In this document: piece after piece, positions 16,580 to 23,240 of the stretch
Layout of the letters: the number at the start of each line of letters is the position of its first letter
How positions within the stretch are numbered: position 1 is the stretch's first letter
NCBI RefSeq assembly: GCF_000429005.1
Contig: NZ_AUBA01000004.1
Coordinates: forward strand, 124,001 to 188,000
From: Novosphingobium acidiphilum DSM 19966
Lineage (GTDB): Bacteria > Pseudomonadota > Alphaproteobacteria > Sphingomonadales > Sphingomonadaceae
Length of the DNA: 64,000 bases
Direction of reading: 5' to 3'
Position numbers and translations under genes: made by a program
Notes under the pieces: model-generated
Seen by the model: the letters and a program-made list of their open reading frames with translations, nothing else
Told to the model about the DNA's origin: nothing
Database searches by the model: none

Positions 16580-19212
16580 TGCACCACAAAGTATCAATTT
16601 CGCCTATCGCCTGGTGGCTTGCGCTGATTGCAGCCCTGTCGTTGGGTCATGGTGCCCACGCGCATCCTGTGGTTTGGGGTGGCACGCCATGCACTTACGA
16701 CGGCACCGATGTCGATGGCTGCTACAACGGCGGATCGGTGCAGGTGCCGACGTTTTTCAAGGGCTATGCTGCGCAAAGTGCCGGGCAATCTTACCCTTCC
16801 AGCACCGCCACCCTGTGGGGCAGCGGGTTCAGCGCATCCGCCAGCAAGCAACCCGTCAACCGCGTCTATGTCACTCGACCGCCCTGGAATGTGGCGGGCG
16901 TCGATTTCGCTGTGGGCATGCCGCGCTGGCAGATGCCAACCACCGCGAACTTGCACCCGGCCTATCTGAAAGACCCGGCGCAGATCGCAACCGACCCGCT
17001 GGTCAATCCGAACCTCGACGGCGCGAATTGCAAATTCTACACCTCGAACAGCGCGGTATCGGGCGGCGTGGCGGCGGGCAGCATCGCCACGCCAACACCC
17101 TTCACCTGGAGCGGTCCGGGCATCTATTGCTCGAACGTATCGGGATCGACCAATCCCCTGATTTTCGACGGCTACAACTTTGGCTGGAACAGCGTCACCG
17201 GCTTTGGCTGCGTGCCAATCGACATTGCCGGGCGGACGTGGGGCACGGCCGCGGCGCATACCAGTCGCGACACCGCCGCAATCGTGGTGCGCAATTCGCT
17301 ATTCGTGAACGGACCGAATTGCAATATAGTTGGCAGCATCGCTGCGGGTACGGGCACCGCGTCGTCTGGACCGCAAGGGCAAAGCTACATCGTTCAATTG
17401 GTATCGACGATCACGGCGAACACCTTTGCCTTCTACAACAACACCGTGCTGGGCTGCGGCGGAGACGCCAATGCCGGCGCGCTGGAAACCGCGCTGTGCA
17501 GCGCCAATTGGCCGGGCGGCACCTATACGGCGGGGTCGGTCACAGTCACCGGCTATGCCGCAGGGGTCGCGCCGTTCAACACGCACCTTATCAGCGATGC
17601 CCAAGCGTCGGGCAATAGCTGGATCGAGAACAACGCGTTCCTGCACCTGACCGGTCGCGTGATCGATTACAACAACACCAATGTCGGCAACACCGTCCAT
17701 AAGTTCGATCACAATTATATCGAGGGCATGATCTATCAGCCGCAGCCCTACGTCTATTTTTCGTCGATCGTATGTTCGGCCAATTGTTCGTCGCCTTCGA
17801 CCAGCGCGCTGGCGCTTGAGACCGTTACCGCGACCGCGCCGCACGGCATCCCTGTCGGGTCAATGTTCACGCTCATTCTGTCGAGCAACGGCGCAAGCGG
17901 CCTGGCGTGGAACGGCACCTACACCGTGACGGCCACCGACACCACGCACCTGACGCTGCAATCCAGCACCAACCCCGGCGATTGGACCTGGTCGAGCGGT
18001 GCCTATGGCTTGGCCTATTCCAACTATGGCCACGGCGAAGTGCAGTATATGGGCGCAAACATCGGCGGCGCGGTGTTCAACGGCACGATCAGCGGCAACA
18101 CTCTGACCGTGAACAGCCTCACCAGCGGTACTCTTGCGGCGGGGCAGTATGTCACCGCCAACAGCGTGGTCGACGCCGTCATCAACGGATCGGTTTCGGG
18201 CACAACCCTGACCGTGAACAGCGTGACATCGGGAACCGTGGCGATCGGCCAGATCGTCGCGGGCACCGGCATTCCCACCGGCACCATGATTGTGTCGGGC
18301 AGCGGATCGACCTGGACGCTGTCGCAGCCTGCCACGGCAGGATCGGAAACAATCAACCTGTCCTACACGATCCCGTCGCCCACCTACATCGTGTCGGGCA
18401 GCGGATCGACTTGGACGCTCAACCAATCGCTGACCAACCCGGTCGGCCCGACCTTGATGAACAGCCCGTATTACACGATCGGCGCGCAGGGCGGCACGAC
18501 CGAATTCGATTATCAATACAACACCTATCTCCAGCCCGCATCGACGTTCGGCTATGGCGGCCAGACGGTTGTGTATCTGGCCGGCGCGCAGAATTTCGGC
18601 GTGCCGTTGCAGACCTTTACCGGGTCAATCGATCACAACGTGTTTGTCCAGAACCTAAGCCCCACCGGCAACCACCGGCCCACCTCGGTCACGGCGGTTT
18701 CGACCAGCTATGTGCGGTTTCAGACATTGGCGTTCACCAAGAACTATCTCGACCCCACTGGCGGCTATTCGTGCTGGCAAACGCTTACCGACGATCCTTC
18801 GACCGGCTTGAGCATGAGCGGCAACGTCAACCTGCTCAACCCGTCCGACCCCTACATCAATCAGATCGATAGCATCGGCATCGTGCCCTATTCGTCCGGG
18901 GCCAACAGCGACGGACAAGCCGAGAACGGCGTGGCCTACAACCCGTCCACCGGCGTGGTCACGCTCACGCTGTCCTACGCTGCACCGTGGGTATCGGTCG
19001 GGCAATCGTTCTATATCGCCGGCTACAAGCTGTCGGGCGGCACCGACTATCTGGCAGGCGCACACACAGTCGCCAGTGTCTCGGGCACCTCTGTCACTTA
19101 CAATTCCGGGATCAGCGGCGCGACCGGCATTCAGGTCAGCAAAAACCCTACGCTGTCGATTTATCAGCCCGGCAGCAGCACGGCTTTGCAAGCTTGTTAC
19201 GGACACAATTGA
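16576..19212 (+). CDS. Large beta-helix, tailspike-like protein with signal peptide
   Basis: An 878-residue protein, starting ATGATG at 16576. A signal peptide is seen at residues 1-29 (SPIAWWLALIAALSLGHGAHA). The middle has short turns typical of a right-handed parallel beta-helix: VVRNSLFVNG, TFAFYNNTVLGCG, GNSWIENNAFLHL, HKFDHNYIEG (about 235-385). Residues about 500-615 carry imperfect repeats (ISGNTLTVNSLTSG, VSGTTLTVNSVTSG, IVSGSGSTWTL twice). The longer open frame back to 15748 is a shadow of the upstream gene. Such folds are found in tailspikes that bind or cut surface polysaccharide; the signal peptide is unexpected for a virion protein. Confidence 0.6.
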   Translation: MMHHKVSISPIAWWLALIAALSLGHGAHAHPVVWGGTPCTYDGTDVDGCYNGGSVQVPTFFKGYAAQSAGQSYPSSTATLWGSGFSASASKQPVNRVYVTRPPWNVAGVDFAVGMPRWQMPTTANLHPAYLKDPAQIATDPLVNPNLDGANCKFYTSNSAVSGGVAAGSIATPTPFTWSGPGIYCSNVSGSTNPLIFDGYNFGWNSVTGFGCVPIDIAGRTWGTAAAHTSRDTAAIVVRNSLFVNGPNCNIVGSIAAGTGTASSGPQGQSYIVQLVSTITANTFAFYNNTVLGCGGDANAGALETALCSANWPGGTYTAGSVTVTGYAAGVAPFNTHLISDAQASGNSWIENNAFLHLTGRVIDYNNTNVGNTVHKFDHNYIEGMIYQPQPYVYFSSIVCSANCSSPSTSALALETVTATAPHGIPVGSMFTLILSSNGASGLAWNGTYTVTATDTTHLTLQSSTNPGDWTWSSGAYGLAYSNYGHGEVQYMGANIGGAVFNGTISGNTLTVNSLTSGTLAAGQYVTANSVVDAVINGSVSGTTLTVNSVTSGTVAIGQIVAGTGIPTGTMIVSGSGSTWTLSQPATAGSETINLSYTIPSPTYIVSGSGSTWTLNQSLTNPVGPTLMNSPYYTIGAQGGTTEFDYQYNTYLQPASTFGYGGQTVVYLAGAQNFGVPLQTFTGSIDHNVFVQNLSPTGNHRPTSVTAVSTSYVRFQTLAFTKNYLDPTGGYSCWQTLTDDPSTGLSMSGNVNLLNPSDPYINQIDSIGIVPYSSGANSDGQAENGVAYNPSTGVVTLTLSYAAPWVSVGQSFYIAGYKLSGGTDYLAGAHTVASVSGTSVTYNSGISGATGIQVSKNPTLSIYQPGSSTALQACYGHN
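18072..18420 (+). repeat. Internal repeats in tailspike-like gene
   Basis: Two related units of about 105 bases start at about 18072 and 18178 and encode ISGNTLTVNSLTSG and VSGTTLTVNSVTSG. A 20-base exact repeat, GTGTCGGGCAGCGGATCGAC, occurs at 18292-18311 and 18391-18410, 99 bases apart. These match adhesin-like repeats in other phage fibre proteins and could recombine. Confidence 0.7.
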
Positions 19213-19224
19213 AGGGAAAACACC

Positions 19225-19356
19225 ATGAGCATTGATACCGACATCGCAACCGAGGCCAAGACTGCCGAAGCAAGCCTGCTGGCCAAATATGCCGCGTCGT
19301 GGCCGTATTGGACGCCTGTGGTGATCCTTGCGGCGATCCTGGGCCATTACGTGTGA
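19225..19356 (+). CDS. Small membrane protein of lysis region
   Basis: A 43-residue protein, MSIDTDIATEAKTAEASLLA followed by one transmembrane helix (WPYWTPVVILAAILGHYV). GAAGGG at 19211-19216 precedes ATG 19225. It overlaps the spanin gene by GTGTGA. Small single-helix proteins beside spanin genes are common in prophages of this group; it may modulate the holin. Function not recognised. Confidence 0.6.
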   Translation: MSIDTDIATEAKTAEASLLAKYAASWPYWTPVVILAAILGHYV

Positions 19357-19856
19357 CCGGCCTGTTATCAACGCTGGTGCCGTCGCCTGTCGGTCTGGCG
19401 TTGAAAGCCGCACCTTATGCCGCGCTGGTCGGGGTGTCGCTTCTGGCGTGGCACTTCGACAGCCGCGCTGTGGCCAATGCCGAGGCGGTGCGGGTGCAGG
19501 CCCAACAGTTCAAGGACGCACAGGCCGCAGCCACGGTGATCGCGCAACAGGCTTTGGCGCATGAACAGGCCGTCTATCAGCAGAAAGCCACGGAGGCAGA
19601 CAGTGCATATCAGACACAGCTTGCGGCGGCTCAGTCTGCCGCTGATCGCTATATCGCTTCTCACAGCGTGCAGCCCGCAACCGCTCAAGGTGCTGCCAGC
19701 ACAGCCGTTGCCAGCGCCCAGGGTGGCAGTCCCGCAGTTCCTGCAAACGTGTCCACCGCTGCCGTCATGGTATCCCCCGACGACGTGCGCGCCTGCACCA
19801 GTGCCGCAGACTACGCATTGAAGGCGCATGATTGGGCAAAATCAATAAGTCGGTGA
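19353..19856 (+). CDS. Inner-membrane spanin, Rz-like
   Basis: A 167-residue protein with a GTG start at 19353 overlapping the previous stop. One N-terminal membrane helix (residues about 14-33, GLALKAAPYAALVGVSLLAW) is followed by a long Ala/Gln helix (about 38-100), AVANAEAVRVQAQQFKDAQA onward, the coiled-coil periplasmic part of i-spanins. The C-terminus, DDVRACTSAADYALKAHDWA, is typical of phage Rz proteins. It pairs with the embedded Rz1 gene at 19603 to fuse the inner and outer membranes in the last step of lysis. It is the last prophage gene before the tRNA. Confidence 0.85.
   Translation: MTGLLSTLVPSPVGLALKAAPYAALVGVSLLAWHFDSRAVANAEAVRVQAQQFKDAQAAATVIAQQALAHEQAVYQQKATEADSAYQTQLAAAQSAADRYIASHSVQPATAQGAASTAVASAQGGSPAVPANVSTAAVMVSPDDVRACTSAADYALKAHDWAKSISR
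19603..19821 (+). CDS. Outer-membrane spanin lipoprotein, Rz1-like, embedded in Rz
   Basis: A 72-residue lipoprotein wholly inside the Rz gene in the +1 frame. GGAGG at 19592-19596 is 6 bases before the GTG at 19603; an ATG further up at 19561 lacks such a site. After a basic start (VHIRHSLRR) comes a hydrophobic segment and the lipobox LTAC, with the lipidated cysteine at residue 23. The mature part is proline-rich (PQPLKVLPAQPLPAPRVAVP, PPLPSWYPP), the hallmark of Rz1. Embedded Rz/Rz1 pairs are established for lambda; annotation pipelines often miss them. Confidence 0.85.
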   Translation: MHIRHSLRRLSLPLIAISLLTACSPQPLKVLPAQPLPAPRVAVPQFLQTCPPLPSWYPPTTCAPAPVPQTTH

Positions 19857-19873
19857 CGCGAGAGGCGCAAATG

Positions 19874-19924
19874 TGGTGCGGGCGGCCGGACTTGAACCGG
19901 CACGGGCAATGCCCAACGGATTTT
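19874..19924 (-). other. Candidate prophage attachment core (tRNA-Leu 3' exon)
   Basis: The prophage lies directly downstream of this 51-base 3' exon, the usual outcome when a tyrosine integrase uses the 3' end of a tRNA gene. Seventeen bases separate the last phage gene from the encoded CCA. The matching copy at the other prophage end should lie left of base 1, so it cannot be seen here. Confidence 0.5.
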
Positions 19925-20167
19925 CTTACCACTTCGGCTTTCACCGCCGGTAACCGCTAGCAAGCGCAGTTATCGTTCGTGGTCTGGACTATCCCTTCAC
20001 CATGCTCCGATCGAGAGTTTAGGTGCTGCCCGTCTAGTCTCTACACCTTCCCCCATCGATACAACGATGGAGGCTTGGCTCGGGATTGCCATGTGAAAGG
20101 TTTCCCCGAATTTGAGCAGTTATGCAGCGCCGGTTTCCCCGCGCGCACTCAAGTATCTGTTTTTCCC
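19925..20167 (-). ncRNA. Group I self-splicing intron in tRNA-Leu anticodon loop
   Basis: This 243-base intron lies between U34 and A35 of the anticodon, the same site as the cyanobacterial and plastid tRNA-Leu(UAA) intron. Core elements are readable on the minus strand in order: P-like AAATTCGGGGAAACC, Q-like GGCAATCCCGAGCCAAGCC, R-like GGTGTAGAGACTAGACGG, and S-like ATGGTGAAGGGATAGTCC. The intron ends in the expected terminal G (position 19925) and follows a U in the 5' exon. No open frame for a homing endonuclease fits. Splicing needs guanosine and presumably occurs without protein. Confidence 0.93.
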
Positions 20168-20277
20168 AAGTCCGCTGCGTCTACCTGTTCCGCCACGCCC
20201 GCACACCGTTGGCGCTATACATAAGCGCGGTTGTCAGGCCAAGTGCCCGTCCGAGCGAAATCTTGGTGTCCGATCGA

Positions 20278-20871
20278 TCACAGTCCGGCTTCAATTGCCA
20301 TGCGAATGGCGTCAGCGCTGGTGCGCACACCCAATGCTTTCAGAACCGCGGCGCGGTGGAGCTTGACCGTGCGCTCGCTCAACTGCAATTCCCATGCGAT
20401 CTGCTTGTTGAGCTTGCCGGCAGCGATGCATTCAAGAATCTCGCGCTGTCGCTTGGGCAAAGCCTCGACCTTGTCCCGCGCAACAACCGCCCGATTTTTG
20501 CGGGTCTCGTCTGCTCCGGCCGAAATTTCGACCTGAGAGCCGAGAAAATATTCAATTTCGCCTTCTGCATCGAAGATCGGCGCCACCATCACCGCGTTGC
20601 GGAACGGAGTGCCATCTTTTTTATAGTTGAGGATTTCGACCATGACCGGGACGCGCGCAGCAATCCCTGTGCGCAATTGTTCGCTTAAATCCGCTTCGGT
20701 GCCGGGCCCCCGCAAAAACCTGCAGTTGCGACCAATGATCTCGTCCGGGCCATACCCAGTCAAGTCCATGAACGCCTGATTGCAAGCGATTATGGGATTA
20801 TCTGCCAGTCGCGGATTGCTTACCACAGCCGCCACAAGGCTATTTTCGATCATCGTACCGATTGCCATGCT
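20278..20871 (-). CDS. Blue-light LOV-HTH transcription factor (EL222-like)
   Basis: A 197-residue regulator. Residues about 8-118 form a LOV (flavin-binding PAS) domain with GRNCRFLRGP at 46-55; the cysteine at 49 is the one that bonds to the flavin C4a in light, and the conserved glutamine in GSQVEIS is present. Residues about 136-196 are a LuxR-type HTH (LPKRQREILECIAAG, NKQIAWELQLSERTVKLH). This is the layout of EL222 of Erythrobacter litoralis, in which light frees the HTH to dimerise on DNA. The ATG at 20871 has GAGAGGT upstream; a start at 20919 is less likely. It diverges from folE. Confidence 0.92.
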   Translation of the reverse strand, partial: SMAIGTMIENSLVAAVVSNPRLADNPIIACNQAFMDLTGYGPDEIIGRNCRFLRGPGTEADLSEQLRTGIAARVPVMVEILNYKKDGTPFRNAVMVAPIFDAEGEIEYFLGSQVEISAGADETRKNRAVVARDKVEALPKRQREILECIAAGKLNKQIAWELQLSERTVKLHRAAVLKALGVRTSADAIRMAIEAGL

Positions 20872-21047
20872 ACCTCTCAACGCTATTGCAGTCCGCCTGC
20901 CAACTGCCCTTAGGATCATGTTGCCGCAGCGACAGCCTCAGCCGATCCTTAGCACAACGTCGGATCAGACTTGAAGCTATGGCTACCGCGCTGCCGACGC
21001 GCGCGCAATCCGGCGTTGTCAGGCCGGCTGAGAAGGGAAGCATTGCG
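20872..21047. promoter_or_regulatory. Divergent control region of LOV regulator and folE
   Basis: This 176-base gap must carry both promoters. It includes an inverted pair, AGGATC at 20912-20917 and GATCCT at 20944-20949, spaced about 26 bases, next to CCTTAGG-like sequence. That is a candidate LOV-HTH binding region by position only; I could not match a full published EL222 consensus. AGAAGGGA at 21031-21038 serves folE. Confidence 0.35.
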
Positions 21048-21713
21048 ATGAACTATGTGGCGCTGGATGTCGAGGATATCGACACCGATTGCTGTGCGTT
21101 CGATGGCGGCGAACCCTCTTCGCCGATGTCGGAAACACATGGAAAGGCGCCCGTGCCCGCACATGTGCAGGATGCCATTCGCACATTGCTTCGCTGGGCT
21201 GGCGACAACCCCGATCGAGAGGGATTGTTGGATACACCTGCACGCGTCGGGCGCGCCTGGCGCGAATATTGCGCAGGCTACGCCGAAGATCCGGGGGTTC
21301 ATTTGAGCCGCACATTCAGCGAAGTGGCCGGATACGACGAGGTTGTCCTGCTGAAAAACATTCCGTTCCAGTCCCACTGCGAACACCACCTGGCGCCGAT
21401 CATCGGGATGGCGTCCATCGCTTATCTTCCGCGCAACCGAGTGGTGGGAATTTCGAAGCTTGCGCGGGTTCTTCAGGGGTACGCGCGCCGTCTGCAGATA
21501 CAGGAACGGCTGACCAGTGAAGTTGCCCAGTGCATCTGGGACAATCTTCAGCCCCACGGAGTCGCCGTCGTGATCGAAGCGCAACACGGCTGCATGACCG
21601 GCCGGGGGGTGCTTACGCCAGGCGTGGGAATGATCACCAGCCGGATGCTGGGGTGCTTTCTTGATAACGCGAGCAGTCGCAAGGAAGTGCTTTCTCTGAT
21701 GGGTCGCGGGTAG
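21048..21713 (+). CDS. folE: GTP cyclohydrolase I
   Basis: Converts GTP to dihydroneopterin triphosphate, the first step to folate and other pterins. It has 221 residues, the usual length. The zinc site is intact: Cys111 and His114 in SHCEHHLAPI and Cys182 in QHGCMTGRGV. The family blocks GDNPDREGLLDTPARV (52-67) and GISKLARVL with RRLQIQERLT (134-155) are present. The position next to a blue-light regulator suggests a second, light-induced copy providing pterin (photolyases use a folate antenna), but no photolyase gene is in the window. The FAD oxidoreductase gene starts 12 bases after its stop. Confidence 0.93.
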   Translation: MNYVALDVEDIDTDCCAFDGGEPSSPMSETHGKAPVPAHVQDAIRTLLRWAGDNPDREGLLDTPARVGRAWREYCAGYAEDPGVHLSRTFSEVAGYDEVVLLKNIPFQSHCEHHLAPIIGMASIAYLPRNRVVGISKLARVLQGYARRLQIQERLTSEVAQCIWDNLQPHGVAVVIEAQHGCMTGRGVLTPGVGMITSRMLGCFLDNASSRKEVLSLMGRG

Positions 21714-21725
21714 GGGCAGCTCAGA

Positions 21726-22682
21726 GTGCAAAAAATTGCAATCGTCGGAGCGGGGATGGCTGGATTATCCTGCGCCGAAACCCTGCTGCACGCCGGAATT
21801 CAGGTCAGCGTATTCGACAAGGGCCGCGGCCCCGGTGGCCGGATGGCCAGCCGAAGGATGGAAACACCTTTGGGCACCACGGTCTTTGACTTTGGCGCGC
21901 AGTATTTCACGGTCCGCGATACTGCCTTTGCCGAGCAAGTTCGCCATTGGGAAGCCAATGGAATCGTAAAGCCTTGGCCCCTGGCGCGTCACGACGCCTA
22001 TGTCGGTGTGCCAGCCATGAACGAAGTTCTTCGCGATTTGGCCCACGGACACAATGTGGCGTTTTCCACATTGGTAAAAGGCGTAACCCGGCATGGTCGC
22101 CAATGGCGGCTGGTTTGTGATGGTCACGAACAGGAACTGTACGATGGCGTCGTGCTGGCTTTGCCGGCGGAACAGACTGCCCCGATCCTGACGCTGCATG
22201 ATTTCGAACTGGCCAAAGCCGCACTGTTTGCACGATCGCAACCCTGCTGGACGGGCATGTTCGTGTTCGACGAAACGCTGCAACACGCAGACGGCATTTT
22301 GCGAGACACTGGCGATGTCGCCTGGGCATCGCGCAACAACGCAAAGCCCGGCCGATCGGGCCCGGAAAGCTGGGTCGTGCAGGCGACACCGCAATGGTCG
22401 GCCAATCATCTCGAGCTTGCGCCCGAAACCGTGGGACCGCTTCTTTTGGACGCCCTGGCTACAGCAATCGGATCGCCGATTCCCGTGCCGATCGCCCAAT
22501 CGATCCACCGCTGGCGTTATGCCCTGTCGGCGGGAACAGGCCTGGGCAGCCTGTGGAATGCAAGCATGCAGATCGGCGCGTGCGGGGACTGGCTGATTGG
22601 GCCCCGCATAGAATGCGCGTGGCTCTCGGGAAGGCAACTTGCCGAACGTATGGTTTCGGCACCATCGATCGCGGCTGAATAG
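21726..22682 (+). CDS. Renalase-like FAD-dependent oxidoreductase
   Basis: A 318-residue flavoprotein with GTG start 12 bases after folE, so probably in the same operon. The N-terminal dinucleotide fold is KIAIVGAGMAGLSCAETL with FDKGRGPGGRMASRR (residues 3-44), the form seen in renalase-like amine oxidases. FDFGAQYFTVRD follows at about 55-66. The C-terminal FAD-binding segment is IGACGDWLIGPRIECAWLSG (about 284-303). Similar genes accompany light-regulated genes in other proteobacteria. Substrate unknown. Confidence 0.82.
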   Translation: MQKIAIVGAGMAGLSCAETLLHAGIQVSVFDKGRGPGGRMASRRMETPLGTTVFDFGAQYFTVRDTAFAEQVRHWEANGIVKPWPLARHDAYVGVPAMNEVLRDLAHGHNVAFSTLVKGVTRHGRQWRLVCDGHEQELYDGVVLALPAEQTAPILTLHDFELAKAALFARSQPCWTGMFVFDETLQHADGILRDTGDVAWASRNNAKPGRSGPESWVVQATPQWSANHLELAPETVGPLLLDALATAIGSPIPVPIAQSIHRWRYALSAGTGLGSLWNASMQIGACGDWLIGPRIECAWLSGRQLAERMVSAPSIAAE

Positions 22683-22780
22683 GCCCCGCCATCCCGGCTC
22701 GTAGCGCGGTTAAGCTTGATCTGGTGTCATGCGTTGGCCAAAGATCGTCATATGACAGGATACTGCGCGGAGGCAGCGGC

Positions 22781-23179
22781 ATGCCCTCGATCAAGTTGAC
22801 GCTGCAAGTGCTGTGTGGCGATGCCATTGCCATGGGTCCCGGCAAGGCGGAGTTGCTGGACCGGATCAGACATACCGGATCGATTGCAGGCGCAGCGCGG
22901 GATATGGGCATGAGCTACCGCCGGGCCTGGCAACTTGTCGATGTGATGAACCGTTGCTGGTGCGGGCGCCTGGTTGAAACTGTCCCGGGACGGTCGAGTG
23001 GCGGCGCATGCCTGACCCAATTGGGCGAAACAGTCCTGGCCCGATACCGCGCTTTGCAAGCCAGCCTTGATGATTGTGCAGCCACAAACGGCTGGCACGA
23101 TCTCACGACCTTGATCCGCGAAAAACCTTTGTTGCATCAACCCGAAGCCAACGCCGCCCGACCTGTTGGCGAACGGTAA
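22781..23179 (+). CDS. ModE-type winged-helix DNA-binding protein
   Basis: A 132-residue protein with GGAGG at 22770-22774 before ATG 22781. It matches the N-terminal DNA-binding part of ModE: PGKAELLDRIRHTGSIAGAA, then DMGMSYRRAWQLVDVMNR and the wing segment GRSSGGACLTQLGE (residues 20-85). The C-terminal molybdate-binding domain of full ModE is absent, and no molybdate transport gene is nearby. It may sense nothing itself, or act on distant molybdenum genes. Its relation to the light cluster upstream is unclear. Confidence 0.82.
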   Translation: MPSIKLTLQVLCGDAIAMGPGKAELLDRIRHTGSIAGAARDMGMSYRRAWQLVDVMNRCWCGRLVETVPGRSSGGACLTQLGETVLARYRALQASLDDCAATNGWHDLTTLIREKPLLHQPEANAARPVGER

Positions 23180-23240
23180 AGACGGACATTTACCATCACT
23201 TTATAAGGGGTCGGCTCGCGTTGGCCTTTGCTTGGATGGT

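Larger units (their letters stand above)
19874..20202 (-). tRNA. tRNA-Leu(UAA), split by a group I intron
   Basis: Exons are 20202-20168 (5', 35 bases) and 19924-19874 (3', 51 bases including CCA). Joined, they give a complete class II tRNA: acceptor GCGGGCG/CGCCCGC, a D arm with AGGTAGACGC, anticodon stem GCGGA/UCCGU around loop CUUAAAA (anticodon UAA, split after its U), a long variable arm (GGGC-ATT-GCCC) and T arm GCCGG-TTCAAGT-CCGGC, discriminator A and encoded CCA. The long variable arm and UAA anticodon identify leucine. Confidence 0.95.

Noticed and set aside
19874..20202. Possible tmRNA (ssrA) or two separate RNA genes
   Set aside because: The outer parts join exactly into a tRNA-Leu with anticodon UAA, and the inner part has group I intron core sequences and ends in G. 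There is no tag-peptide reading frame.
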